A DNA stretch of 64,000 bases. It comes from Lichenicoccus sp965277665 (GTDB lineage: Bacteria; Pseudomonadota; Alphaproteobacteria; Acetobacterales; Acetobacteraceae). How positions within the stretch are numbered: the stretch's first letter is position 1; each line of letters opens with the position of its first letter. Location: contig NZ_OZ255835.1 in assembly GCF_965277665.1 (NCBI RefSeq), forward strand, positions 3,286,001 through 3,350,000, in the 5' to 3' direction. A program made the position numbers and the translations under genes. The notes below the pieces were generated by a model. The model was not told the origin of the DNA. It saw only the letters and a list, made by a program, of their open reading frames with translations, and did no database searches. Below are positions 52,783 to 61,629 of the stretch, one piece after another.

Positions 52783-54101
52783 CAGGCTGTTCCTTGAAGC
52801 GCGCCCCTGGCGCGGGGCACTCCTGCCGCCGGCCACGGGCAGCGATGCTGGTGCACGTGCTGGGCAAATTCGCGGCCGAACTTCTGCAGCCCGCTGCCGA
52901 GCGGCGCCATCGCGCCCGGCGCGTGCGCGCAGAAGGTGCGTCCCATGCCGAGCAGTCCGACATGACGCTCGAGCTGGTGCAGGTCCTCGTCCTCGCCGTC
53001 ACCATCCTCGAGCGCCTGCAGCATGCGCTCGACCCAGGGCAGTCCGTCGCGGCACGGCGTGCACCAGCCGCAGGATTCCTGGGCGAAGAAATGCTCCAGG
53101 TTGCGGATCATGCCCACCGGGCAGGCACGGTCGTCGAGCACGATCGCGGTGCCGGTGCCGAGCCGGCTGCCGGCCTTTTCGACCGACCCGTAATCCATCG
53201 CGATATCGAGCTGGTCGGCGCCGAGGAATCCCGTTGACGCACCGCCCGGCAGCAACGCGCGAACCTGATACCCGTCCTGCATGCCGCCGGCATGCTCCTC
53301 CAGGATTTCCCGCAGCTTGGTGCCGATCGGCAGTTCCCAGGCGCCGGGCCGCTTCACCCGGCCGCTGACGCCGTACAGCTTGGTGCCGCCATCCGGCCCG
53401 ATCCCAAGCCCCTTGAACCAGTCCGGGCCGTTATTGACGATGTGCGGCACGTTGCACAGCGTCTCGACATTGTTCACCACGCTCGGCGCGCCCCACAGGC
53501 CGCTCACCTGCGGAAACGGCGGCTTGCTGCGCGGCAGCGCGCGGCGGCCTTCCAGCGCGGTGAGCAGCGCGGTTTCCTCGCCGCAGATATAGCGCCCGGC
53601 GCTGGCATGCAGGTGCAGGGCGAGCGCGTAGCCGGAGCCGAGGATGTCGGTCCCGAGATAGCCCGCCGCGGTGGCCTCGCCGATCGCCTGCGTCAGCCGC
53701 GCGATCGCGAGCTTGTATTCGCCGCGCACGAAGATGTAGGCGTCGGTGGCGGCAAGGGCATAGGCGCTGACGATGATCGCCTCGACCATCTGGTGTGGAT
53801 CGCCTTCCAGCAGCAGCCGGTCCTTGAAGGTGCCCGGCTCCATCTCGTCGGCGTTGGCGATCAGGTAGCGACGTTGCCCGGACCTCGGCTTCGGCACGAA
53901 GCTCCATTTCTGCCCGGTGCCGAAACCCGCGCCGCCACGACCGCGCAGCCCCGATGTGGTGACGTCGCCGACGACCTCCTCGGGCGTCATGTGCAGCAGC
54001 GCCCGCCGCAGCGCCTGGTAGCCGCCGGCCCGCTCGTAGGCCTCGCGATCCGGCGGTGCTTCGCCGGGCCGGATCCTGCCGGTGAGCGGACGCTCGGTCA
54101 T
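52782..54101 (-). CDS. nuoF: NADH-quinone oxidoreductase subunit F
   Basis: A 439-residue subunit that oxidises NADH. RGRGGAGFGTGQKWSFVPK and NADEMEPGTFKDR are the NAD/FMN sites, and ESCGWCTPCRDG with a later Cys (GRTFCAHAPGAM) holds cluster N3. ATG 54101 overlaps the nuoE stop (ATGA); upstream open codons belong to nuoE out of frame. Confidence 0.96.
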   Translation of the reverse strand: MTERPLTGRIRPGEAPPDREAYERAGGYQALRRALLHMTPEEVVGDVTTSGLRGRGGAGFGTGQKWSFVPKPRSGQRRYLIANADEMEPGTFKDRLLLEGDPHQMVEAIIVSAYALAATDAYIFVRGEYKLAIARLTQAIGEATAAGYLGTDILGSGYALALHLHASAGRYICGEETALLTALEGRRALPRSKPPFPQVSGLWGAPSVVNNVETLCNVPHIVNNGPDWFKGLGIGPDGGTKLYGVSGRVKRPGAWELPIGTKLREILEEHAGGMQDGYQVRALLPGGASTGFLGADQLDIAMDYGSVEKAGSRLGTGTAIVLDDRACPVGMIRNLEHFFAQESCGWCTPCRDGLPWVERMLQALEDGDGEDEDLHQLERHVGLLGMGRTFCAHAPGAMAPLGSGLQKFGREFAQHVHQHRCPWPAAGVPRARGALQGTA

Positions 54102-54640
54102 TTTGCCGCTTCCGGGCGCAGGCCCATTCTCTCCGCCTCGGGGGGCAGGCCCAGGATCGCATCCATCCGCTGCTCGTCGACATCGCCGTGCAGTTCGTCG
54201 CCGAGCATCAGCGCCGGCGCATGGTCGCAGTGCCCGAGGCACACCGTCGGCAGCAGCGTGACGTCGCCGTCCGCCGTGGTCTGGCCCGGCCTGATGCCGA
54301 GCCGTTGGCGCAGGTGGGCCTCGAGCCGCTCGCGTCCCATCAGCCAGCACGAGACGCTGTCGCAGAGCAGCAGCACCCGGCGCCCCACCGGGCGACGAAA
54401 GATCAGGTTGAAGTAGGTCGCGACCCCGTCCAGGTCCGCTGCCGACATGCCGAGCAGCCCTGCCACCTCGCGCAGATGCGCGTCGCTGACCCAGCGGAAC
54501 TCGCGCTGCACGCGCTGGAGGGCTTCGATGCAGGCGGCGCGCGGATGCGCCTCGTGCGCGCTGAGGTCGAGGATCTCGTCCCGCAGGGCGTCCGGCAGCC
54601 GCTCGGCGCCCTGGTCGGTCAGGAACTCAGCGGTCGACAT
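54098..54640 (-). CDS. nuoE: NADH-quinone oxidoreductase subunit E
   Basis: A 180-residue thioredoxin-like subunit with 2Fe-2S cluster N1a: CDSVSC and CLGHC. VATYFNLIFRRPVGRRVLLL is typical. It overlaps nuoCD by 14 bases. Confidence 0.95.
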   Translation of the reverse strand: MSTAEFLTDQGAERLPDALRDEILDLSAHEAHPRAACIEALQRVQREFRWVSDAHLREVAGLLGMSAADLDGVATYFNLIFRRPVGRRVLLLCDSVSCWLMGRERLEAHLRQRLGIRPGQTTADGDVTLLPTVCLGHCDHAPALMLGDELHGDVDEQRMDAILGLPPEAERMGLRPEAAK

Positions 54641-56399
54641 CGGCCATCACAAAATCGATGCTGCCGATGATCGCGATCAGGTCGGCGATGTACGTGCCGC
54701 GGCTGATCAGCGGGATCATCTGCAGGTGCGCGAAGGACGGCGTGCGGATACGCGTCCGGTACGACATCGTGCCGCCGTCGCTGACCAGATAGTAGCTGTT
54801 GAGCCCCTTGGTGGCTTCGACGCAGGCGCGCGCCTCGCCGGCCGGGATCACCGGACCCCAGCTCACATTCAGGAAATGCGTGATCAGGGTCTCGATGTCA
54901 TGCATCGTGCCGGCGCGCGGCGGCGGCGTGGTCAGCGGATGGTCCGCCTTGATCGGGCCGCCCGGCATCTGCTCCAGGCACTGGCGGATGATGCGCAGGC
55001 TCTGCCGCATCTCGGCGATGTGCACGACGACGCGATCGTAGCAGTCGCCCTTCTGCGCCGTCGGGATATCGAATTCGAGCTGGTCGTAGCAGGAATAAGG
55101 CTGGCGGCGGCGGTAGTCCCAGTCGAGGCCGCAGGCACGCAGGCCGGGACCGGTGATACCCCACTCGATCGCCTCCTCCAGGGAGTACGCACCCACACCC
55201 ACTGTGCGCGCCTTGAACAGGCGGTTGCGCATCACGAGCTTCTCGTATTCGTCGAGCCGCTTCGGCAGGTAGTCGAGGAAGCTGCCGATCAGCTTGTCCC
55301 AGCCCTGCGGCAGGTCGGCGGCGACGCCACCGATCCGGAACCAGGCCGGATGCATGCGAAAGCCGCAGATCGCCTCGATGATCTCGAACACGCGCTCGCG
55401 GTCGGTGAACATGTAGAACACCGGGGAAAGCTGGCCGACATCCTGCGACATGGTGCCGTAGAACACCAGGTGGCTGGCGAGCCGGAACAATTCCGCCAGC
55501 ATCACCCGGATCATGTCGGCGCGCGGCGGCACGGTGATGCCGGCCAGCTTCTCGACCGCCATGACATAGGGGAAATTGTTCATGACACCGCCGAGATAGT
55601 CGATGCGGTCGGTGTACGGGATGTAGCTGTGCCAGGACTGCCGCTCGCCCATCTTCTCGGCGCCGCGATGGTGGAAGCCGATATCCGGCACCGCCTCGAC
55701 GATCTCCTCGCCCTCGAGCTGCAGCACGATGCGGAACACGCCGTGCACGCTCGGATGGTTCGGGCCGAGATTGAGGAACATGAAGTCGCTGTTGGCGCTG
55801 CGACGCTGCATCCCCCAGGCCTCGGGGTTGAAGCGCAGCGCCTCCTGCTCGGCGAACTCGCGATCCTCGGTCAGGTCGTACGGGCCCATCTCGGTGGCGC
55901 GCGCGTAGTGGTCCTTGCGCAGCGGATGCGTGGTCCAGGTCGGCGGCGTCAGGATGCGGCGCAGATCGGGATGGCCGCTGAAATGGATCCCGAACAGGTC
56001 GAAGATCTCGCGCTCGTACCAGTTCGCGTTCGGCCAGATATCGACCATGCTCAGCATGGTCAGCGACGCCATCTGCAGCGCAACCTTGATACGCACCTCG
56101 CGGTGCGGCGCCTTCGACGCCCGGTCGAACTGCATCAGATGATACACGATGGTGAAATCGGACGCCGGCTGCCCGGCCCGCTGCGTGCGCTGCCGCTCGT
56201 CGATGGCGGTGAGATCGAACAGCATCATCCGGGTCGGCGCGGACCGCTTGAGCTTGGTCAGGACGTCGCCGGCGGTCTCGCGCGAGGCCCAGAGCGTCTC
56301 CACATCGTCCCGCACGCTCTGGCCAAGGGTCGGGTCGGATGCCGTGTGCTGGACCTTGGGGATGCCCTCGCCACGCGCAACCGCCTGGTCCATCGGCAC
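54627..56399 (-). CDS. nuoCD: NADH-quinone oxidoreductase subunit C/D fusion
   Basis: A 590-residue fused protein. The NuoC part (to about 180) has MLSMVDIWPNANWYEREIFD and FGIHFSGHPDLRRILTP; a linker (ATEMGPYDLTEDREFAEQEA) joins the NuoD part with FMFLNLGPNHPSVHGVFRIV, the quinone-site wording, and IGFHHRGAEKMGERQSWHSY. The C/D fusion is usual in E. coli-type operons, while most alphaproteobacteria have separate genes. Two ATGs (56399, 56393) are close. Confidence 0.95.
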   Translation of the reverse strand: MPMDQAVARGEGIPKVQHTASDPTLGQSVRDDVETLWASRETAGDVLTKLKRSAPTRMMLFDLTAIDERQRTQRAGQPASDFTIVYHLMQFDRASKAPHREVRIKVALQMASLTMLSMVDIWPNANWYEREIFDLFGIHFSGHPDLRRILTPPTWTTHPLRKDHYARATEMGPYDLTEDREFAEQEALRFNPEAWGMQRRSANSDFMFLNLGPNHPSVHGVFRIVLQLEGEEIVEAVPDIGFHHRGAEKMGERQSWHSYIPYTDRIDYLGGVMNNFPYVMAVEKLAGITVPPRADMIRVMLAELFRLASHLVFYGTMSQDVGQLSPVFYMFTDRERVFEIIEAICGFRMHPAWFRIGGVAADLPQGWDKLIGSFLDYLPKRLDEYEKLVMRNRLFKARTVGVGAYSLEEAIEWGITGPGLRACGLDWDYRRRQPYSCYDQLEFDIPTAQKGDCYDRVVVHIAEMRQSLRIIRQCLEQMPGGPIKADHPLTTPPPRAGTMHDIETLITHFLNVSWGPVIPAGEARACVEATKGLNSYYLVSDGGTMSYRTRIRTPSFAHLQMIPLISRGTYIADLIAIIGSIDFVMADVDR

Positions 56400-56403
56400 C
56401 CTC

Positions 56404-57066
56404 CTAGACCGTGTCGGGTGAGCGGAGCGTGCGCATCGCCTGGCGCTCCGGCCGTTTCAGGTCGCGTTGGCTCGGACGCGGAACCCGCTCGACCCCCTGG
56501 TCGCCGACCGTCCAGCTCAGCGGCCGCCGCTGCTTGCCGATCTGGCTCTGCAGCAGCATCAGCCCCTCCAGCAGCGCATCCGGCCGCGGCGGACAGCCGG
56601 GCACATAGACATCCACCGGCAGGAAGCTGTCGGCGCCCTGCACCACACTGTAGATGTCGTACATGCCACCGGAATTGGCACACGCACCCATCGAGATCAC
56701 CCAGCGCGGCTCCAGCATCTGGTCGTAGAGATGCTTGATCACCGGGGCCATCTTCACGAACACGGTCCCCGAGATGACGATCAGGTCGGCCTCGCGCGGC
56801 GTCGCCCGCAGCACCTCGGAACCGAAGCGCGCGATGTCATACTTGCTGGTGAAGGCGGTGGCCATTTCGACGTAGCAGCAAGAGAGGCCGAAATTGAACG
56901 GCCACACCGAGTTCGCCCGGCCCCAGGAGACGAAATCCTGCAGCTTGCCGAGCACCAGGTTCTTCTGCAGGGTCTCGGTGAAGCTGGCACCCTGCCCAGG
57001 GAGTTGGCTGCGCCCAGGGGCCGCAGATCGCGGCGCCTCGCCCGGCGTGCTCAGGGACCAGCGCAT
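56404..57066 (-). CDS. nuoB: NADH-quinone oxidoreductase subunit B
   Basis: A 220-residue subunit with cluster N2, the last iron-sulfur centre before quinone: GLSCCYVEMA with the paired Cys, MGACANSGGMYD and VPGCPPRPDALLEG. It has a short extra N-terminus. nuoCD follows after 4 bases. Confidence 0.96.
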   Translation of the reverse strand: MRWSLSTPGEAPRSAAPGRSQLPGQGASFTETLQKNLVLGKLQDFVSWGRANSVWPFNFGLSCCYVEMATAFTSKYDIARFGSEVLRATPREADLIVISGTVFVKMAPVIKHLYDQMLEPRWVISMGACANSGGMYDIYSVVQGADSFLPVDVYVPGCPPRPDALLEGLMLLQSQIGKQRRPLSWTVGDQGVERVPRPSQRDLKRPERQAMRTLRSPDTV

Positions 57067-57070
57067 CGGC

Positions 57071-57502
57071 TCAACTCCGTTCCATCTCGATGCGGCCGGT
57101 ATCGGTGCGCTCGCGCCGGGGCATGCCGGCGCGATACGGCCGCGGCCCCCATTCCAGCGCGCCGACGCGCCAGAGATAGCCGAAGGCCACGACCAGCACG
57201 AACAGGAACACCATCATGCAGGCATAGCCGCTCCACCCCGCCTGGCGGACCACCAGCGCCCAGGCAAAGATGAAGACGGCTTCCATGTCGAAGATCACGA
57301 AGAACATCGCGATCACGTAGTACTGCACCGGGAGCCGCAGCCTTGCTCCCCCGACCGGCAGCACGCCGGACTCGAACGGCAGCCGCATCGACCGGCCGTC
57401 TCGCACGCCGCCCAGCACGGACGACAGACCGATCATGACCGCGACCAGGGCGATCGTTGCACAAATGTAGAGGCCCAGGATGAGCATGTCGGCATGTACC
57501 AA
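57071..57502 (-). CDS. nuoA: NADH-quinone oxidoreductase subunit A
   Basis: A 143-residue three-helix subunit. PFESGVLPVGGARLRLPVQY with YVIAMFFVIFDMEAVFIFAW is the family core. First gene of the 13-gene operon. ATG 57502 or the next at 57487 could start translation. nuoB begins 4 bases after its stop. Confidence 0.93.
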   Translation of the reverse strand: MVHADMLILGLYICATIALVAVMIGLSSVLGGVRDGRSMRLPFESGVLPVGGARLRLPVQYYVIAMFFVIFDMEAVFIFAWALVVRQAGWSGYACMMVFLFVLVVAFGYLWRVGALEWGPRPYRAGMPRRERTDTGRIEMERS

Positions 57503-57728
57503 CAGGACGCGACCCCGCTTGCTCCGGAATAAGCCGGTAAACTCGAATACTTTCCGCCTAAATGACCATAATCAGTAACCGCCTCAATTAAAAGGCTCGA
57601 CTTGTTGTGCGATGCAATATTCGGGTCGCGCGGCTAGTGGTCCGATCCTGACGCTCACTACCCGAGCGGCAGGTGAATCGGCCCATCAAATCAAAGGCTA
57701 GCACCGACCCGGACAAAGCGAGCAGCTT
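57503..57728. promoter_or_regulatory. AT-richer region upstream of the nuo operon
   Basis: These 226 bases separate nuoA from the 3' end of the next minus-strand gene. The part from about 57530 to 57620 is clearly AT-rich against the surroundings and should hold the nuo promoter. I could not fix exact -35/-10 boxes. Confidence 0.45.
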
Positions 57729-58712
57729 TTAGCGGCCGTAGATGCGGTCCAGCACATCGGCGACCTCGACGAGGCCTATGGATGTGGGGTCGAAGCGCTC
57801 CCCGGCGGCAAGGCGCGTTGCCCAGGCGGCTGCGGCACGGCCGCCCCAGGGGTCGGGCGGCACGCACAGCGTCTCCCGGTCGGTGCCACGATAGCGTTCG
57901 GCGACAAAGTCGTAGAACGAGCCATCGACGTTGCGCAAGCCGACGCCGCCCTCGGTGCCGTAGAAGGCCGCGGCGATGATCGCGTCCTGGCCGGCCTGCA
58001 GGCGCCAGGAGCAGGCCAGCCGCACCGAGGCCCCGCTCGCGAGGCGCAGGGTCGCGTTGGCGTAGTCCTCCACCTGGGACGCATTGCGCGGCAATGGCTG
58101 CCCCGCCGCGAACAACTGGCTGGCGACCTCGGTGACGGACGGGAAATCCAGCGCCCACAGCGCGAGATCCACGAGATGCACGCCGAGATCCATCACGCAG
58201 CCGCCACCGGACAGCGCCGGGTCGTAGAACCACGGCTTGTCCGGCCCGTAGGCGTTATGGAAGGTAAGATCGACGCTGTAGATCTCGCCCAGGCCGCCCG
58301 ATCGCACGATGGCGCGTATCCGTTGCAAGCTGTCGGTGAAACGATAGGACAGGTCGACGCCGAGCAGCCGGTCCGCCAGCCGCGCCGCCGCCACCGCCGC
58401 CTGCACCTCGGCCCGCGTGCGCCCGAGCGGCTTCTGGCAGAACACCGCCGCGCCACGCTGCAGGGCGTGGATGGACTGCGCGGCGTGCGCGGCACTGGGT
58501 GTTGCGATCACCACCCCGTCCACCCCAGCGTCGATCAGCCCGTCGAGGTCGGCCACCAGTTCCGCATCGGGGGCCAGCAGGCGTGCCTGCGCCGCCATCT
58601 CCGGCGACGGCTCGGCGATGGCGACAATCTCCGCACAGCCGGTCTGCAGGATCGCCTGCAGGCGATGCCGGCCGATCCAGCCGACACCCAGGCAGCCGAG
58701 CCGGATCGTCAA
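57729..58712 (-). CDS. Gfo/Idh/MocA-family oxidoreductase
   Basis: A 327-residue NAD(P)-dependent dehydrogenase. The N-terminal Rossmann domain starts LGCLGVGWIGRHRLQAIL, followed by IATPSAAHAAQSI and the conserved CQKPLG (EKP-like) motif with the catalytic Lys. The C-terminal sheet domain holds GGGCVMDLGVHLVDLALWAL. The likely substrate is a sugar or inositol derivative. Its start overlaps the stop of the upstream MDR gene by 4 bases, so the two act together. Confidence 0.9.
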   Translation of the reverse strand: MTIRLGCLGVGWIGRHRLQAILQTGCAEIVAIAEPSPEMAAQARLLAPDAELVADLDGLIDAGVDGVVIATPSAAHAAQSIHALQRGAAVFCQKPLGRTRAEVQAAVAAARLADRLLGVDLSYRFTDSLQRIRAIVRSGGLGEIYSVDLTFHNAYGPDKPWFYDPALSGGGCVMDLGVHLVDLALWALDFPSVTEVASQLFAAGQPLPRNASQVEDYANATLRLASGASVRLACSWRLQAGQDAIIAAAFYGTEGGVGLRNVDGSFYDFVAERYRGTDRETLCVPPDPWGGRAAAAWATRLAAGERFDPTSIGLVEVADVLDRIYGR

Positions 58713-59689
58713 AACATCACCAGCGCCTTGAAGAAACCATCGGGACGGTCCCGGGCCGCATCCAGCGCCTCGCCGAGCCGCTCCAGGGGGTAGCGGTGGG
58801 TGTAGAGCGGCGACGGGTCCAGCCGACCGCGCGCCGCCGCGAGCGCGGCCTCGCGCACGCCGCGCAGATAGACCGCCGGATCGCGCTCGTGCGCGTTGAC
58901 CACGTCGAGCCCGCGCCAGTTCCAGAGCTGCATGTTGACCTGCCGCGGGCCATCCTGGTGGTAGCCGGCGACGACCAGCCGGCCGCGCTCGCGGGTCAGC
59001 TCGCCGGCCAGGTCGAGCGGCGATTGCTTGCCGACCGCCTCGATCACCCGGTCGCAGAACCGGCCGCCGGTCAGGTCCGCCACGCGCGCAATGATGGCGT
59101 GATGGTCGTCCATCGCCATGGTCTCAGCCGCCCCCATCGCGCGCCCGACATCGCGCGAGAACGCCCGCCGGGAAATCGCGATCACGCGGGCGCCGGCGTC
59201 GGTGGCCAGCCGGGTCAGGATCGCGCCGAGGAAGCCGATGCCGATGATGGCCACGGTCTGGCCGGCGGCGATCTCGCTGCGCCGGAAGATATTCATCGCG
59301 CAGCCGAGCGGTTCGCCCGGGAACGGGAGGCCATCCAGCGACGCCGGCAGCCGCACGACGGCAGCAGCGTCCGCCAGGTCGAACTCGGCGTAGCTGTGCT
59401 GCGCGAGCGCCGCCACGCGATGGCCGATCGCCACCTCGGTGACGCCGTCCCCCAGTGCATCCACGACGCCCCAGCCCTCATGGCCCAGCGCCCCAGGCAG
59501 GGTCGGGAACTGCATCCAGGCCGGTCCGGCCCAAGGGCCGAGGTTGGAGGCGCAAACCCCGCAGCCCTCGAGCCGTATGCGTACCTGGCGCGGCCCCGGC
59601 TGCGGCGGCGGCACGCGATCGAAACGCAGGGCGCCGGCGCCGGTCAGGACGGCGGCACGCATCCCGGGCCCATCGATCGCCGTCGCCAT
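58709..59689 (-). CDS. Zinc-type medium-chain dehydrogenase (MDR family)
   Basis: A 326-residue MDR. The catalytic zinc Cys is in RLEGCGVCASNLGPW and GHEGWGVVDALGDGVTEVAI is the GHE region, with Rossmann motif IIGIGFLGAILTRLATDAGA. It lacks the usual four-Cys structural zinc lobe (GLCxYC type). It probably oxidises a polyol or sugar together with the coupled Gfo/Idh/MocA protein. Start set at MATAIDGPGMRAAVL; 10 bases separate it from the fadD-type stop. Confidence 0.88.
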   Translation of the reverse strand: MATAIDGPGMRAAVLTGAGALRFDRVPPPQPGPRQVRIRLEGCGVCASNLGPWAGPAWMQFPTLPGALGHEGWGVVDALGDGVTEVAIGHRVAALAQHSYAEFDLADAAAVVRLPASLDGLPFPGEPLGCAMNIFRRSEIAAGQTVAIIGIGFLGAILTRLATDAGARVIAISRRAFSRDVGRAMGAAETMAMDDHHAIIARVADLTGGRFCDRVIEAVGKQSPLDLAGELTRERGRLVVAGYHQDGPRQVNMQLWNWRGLDVVNAHERDPAVYLRGVREAALAAARGRLDPSPLYTHRYPLERLGEALDAARDRPDGFFKALVMF

Positions 59690-59699
59690 GCCAGCCAAC

Positions 59700-61418
59700 T
59701 CATGCTGCTCTCGCGGTGCTGCCACCCGCCTCACGACGCCCGCGCTCCTCGGCGACCAGCTCCTTCTTGGACAGCTTGCCGATCATCGTGCGCGGCAGCG
59801 CGTCGCGGATCTCGATCTCGCGCGGCAGCTCGATCCTGGACAGCAGCGGCGACAGGAACGCGCGCAGCTCCGCCACCGTCGCCGCCGCATCCGGACGCAG
59901 GACCACGAAGGCCTTCGGGGCCTCGCCGCGATGCGCGTCCGGCACGCCGATGACGGTGGCCTCCAGCACGCCGGGATGCGTGTAGAGCGCCTCCTCGATG
60001 GTGCGCGGATAGACATTGTAGCCGCTGCACAGGATCAGGTCCTTGATGCGGTCGACCAGGAACAGGTAGCCGTCCGCATCGAGATAGCCGACATCGCCGG
60101 TGCGCAGCGCGCCGTCCACCATGATCGCGGCGGTGTCCTCGGGACGGTGCCAGTAGCCCTGCATCACCTGCGGGCCGCGGGCGCAGACTTCCCCGCGCTC
60201 GCCGACGCCCAGGACACGGGTCGGGTCCTCCAGGTCGCGTATCTCGATGACGGTGCCGTCCAGCGGCAGCCCGGCCGAGCCTGCCTTGCCCCCGGAGCCT
60301 GGCATGCCGGTGCCGATCGGATTGCAGGTCAGCACCGGCGAGGCCTCGCTGAGGCCGTAGCCCTCGACCACATGGCAGCCGGTGAGCGCCTCGAAGCGCT
60401 GCTTCACCTCGGCCGGCAGCGGCGCGCCGCCGGACACGCAGGTCCGGATCGATCGCATCGCCCTGGCCTGGCGTCGCGAGCCACCCTCGACCGCGCTGCT
60501 GATCGCGTTATAGAGCGTCGGCACCGCCGGGAACATGGTCGGGCGGGTGCGGCGGATGGTGCGCAGCAGCGACTTCATCTCGTAGCGCGGCAGCAGGATC
60601 ATCGCGGCCGCGGTCGCCACCGCGAAATTCAGCACCGAGGTCAGCGCGAACACGTGGAACAGCGGCAGCACGCCGAGCACCCGCACGCCCTCCTCGCGCA
60701 CCTCCGCGCCGCCGATCACCAGGATCTCCTGCGCCGTGTTCGCCGTCAGGTTGGCGTGGGTCAGTGCCGCGCCCTTCGGGATGCCGGTGGTGCCGCCGGT
60801 ATATTGCAGCAGCGCCACGTCATGCGGGTCGGCCGCCACCGCGTGCGGCTGGCCGGCATTGGCAATCAGGCGCGCGAACGGCACATGCAGGGCATTCGAT
60901 CCGGACTGCACGAGCTCGCGGCGCTTCAGCAGGCGGAACAGCAATCCCTTCACCCAGGGCATGACATCGGCCAGCGGGCACAGGATCAGGCGGCGCAGCT
61001 CGGTGCGTGCGGCCACCGCCACCACCTTGTCGTGGATGGCGGCGACATCCGGGACCACCATCATCGTGGTGCCGGAATCGGTCACCTGCGTGGCCAGCTC
61101 AGGCTCCGAATAGAGCGGGTTGTAGTTCACGACGATGCCGCCGGCCTTCATGACCGCGAAATAGAAGATCACGAAATACGGTGAATTCGGCAGGCACAGG
61201 CCGACGCGCTCGCCTGGCGTCAGTCCGAGGTCCTGCAGTCCCCGTGCTGCACGATCGACCAGCGTCGCGAGCGTCCGGTAGTCGAGGCGCCGTCCCAGGA
61301 AGTCCACCGCGATACGCCCCGGGAACGCCCGGGCTGTCTCCTCAAGCACCTGCGGCACCAGGCGGACCGGGATCTGCGCCCCGGGTTCGCGCGCCGCAAG
61401 CTCATCCAGAAGCAACAT
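59700..61418 (-). CDS. fadD: AMP-dependent acyl-CoA ligase (long-chain fatty acid type)
   Basis: A 572-residue ligase that activates fatty acids to acyl-CoA by way of acyl-AMP. The P-loop LLQYTGGTTGIPKGAALTH, the A5 region VVEGYGLSEASPVLTCNPIG, the A7/A8 motif LRTGDVGYLDADGYLFLVDR and IKDLILCSGYNVYPRTIEEA and the C-terminal Lys in RTMIGKLSKKEL are all visible. It is divergent from the thiolase/HAD genes with about 210 bases between, a likely shared control region. Confidence 0.9.
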   Translation of the reverse strand: MLLLDELAAREPGAQIPVRLVPQVLEETARAFPGRIAVDFLGRRLDYRTLATLVDRAARGLQDLGLTPGERVGLCLPNSPYFVIFYFAVMKAGGIVVNYNPLYSEPELATQVTDSGTTMMVVPDVAAIHDKVVAVAARTELRRLILCPLADVMPWVKGLLFRLLKRRELVQSGSNALHVPFARLIANAGQPHAVAADPHDVALLQYTGGTTGIPKGAALTHANLTANTAQEILVIGGAEVREEGVRVLGVLPLFHVFALTSVLNFAVATAAAMILLPRYEMKSLLRTIRRTRPTMFPAVPTLYNAISSAVEGGSRRQARAMRSIRTCVSGGAPLPAEVKQRFEALTGCHVVEGYGLSEASPVLTCNPIGTGMPGSGGKAGSAGLPLDGTVIEIRDLEDPTRVLGVGERGEVCARGPQVMQGYWHRPEDTAAIMVDGALRTGDVGYLDADGYLFLVDRIKDLILCSGYNVYPRTIEEALYTHPGVLEATVIGVPDAHRGEAPKAFVVLRPDAAATVAELRAFLSPLLSRIELPREIEIRDALPRTMIGKLSKKELVAEERGRREAGGSTARAA

Positions 61419-61629
61419 GCCGCCCTGCCCGATTTCTTGATTTTTGATACCTGCCCAAGGCTACCCGAACAACCCTCAGAAGACCATCATCGCAGCCGGC
61501 GTCGCAGCGCGGATGCCTGCCTCCGGTTGCGGTTGCCTGCCGCCCGGGCCGGTGCTAATCCGGTTCCACTGATTGACGTATACGGCAGGCCATGCCTTCG
61601 GCGACGCCGAGCCAGGAGACGCAAGCGTG

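Noticed and set aside
50107..52797. 896-codon plus-strand frame antisense to nuoG
   Set aside because: nuoG is certain, and the antisense translation is Arg/His/Gln-rich without any domain.
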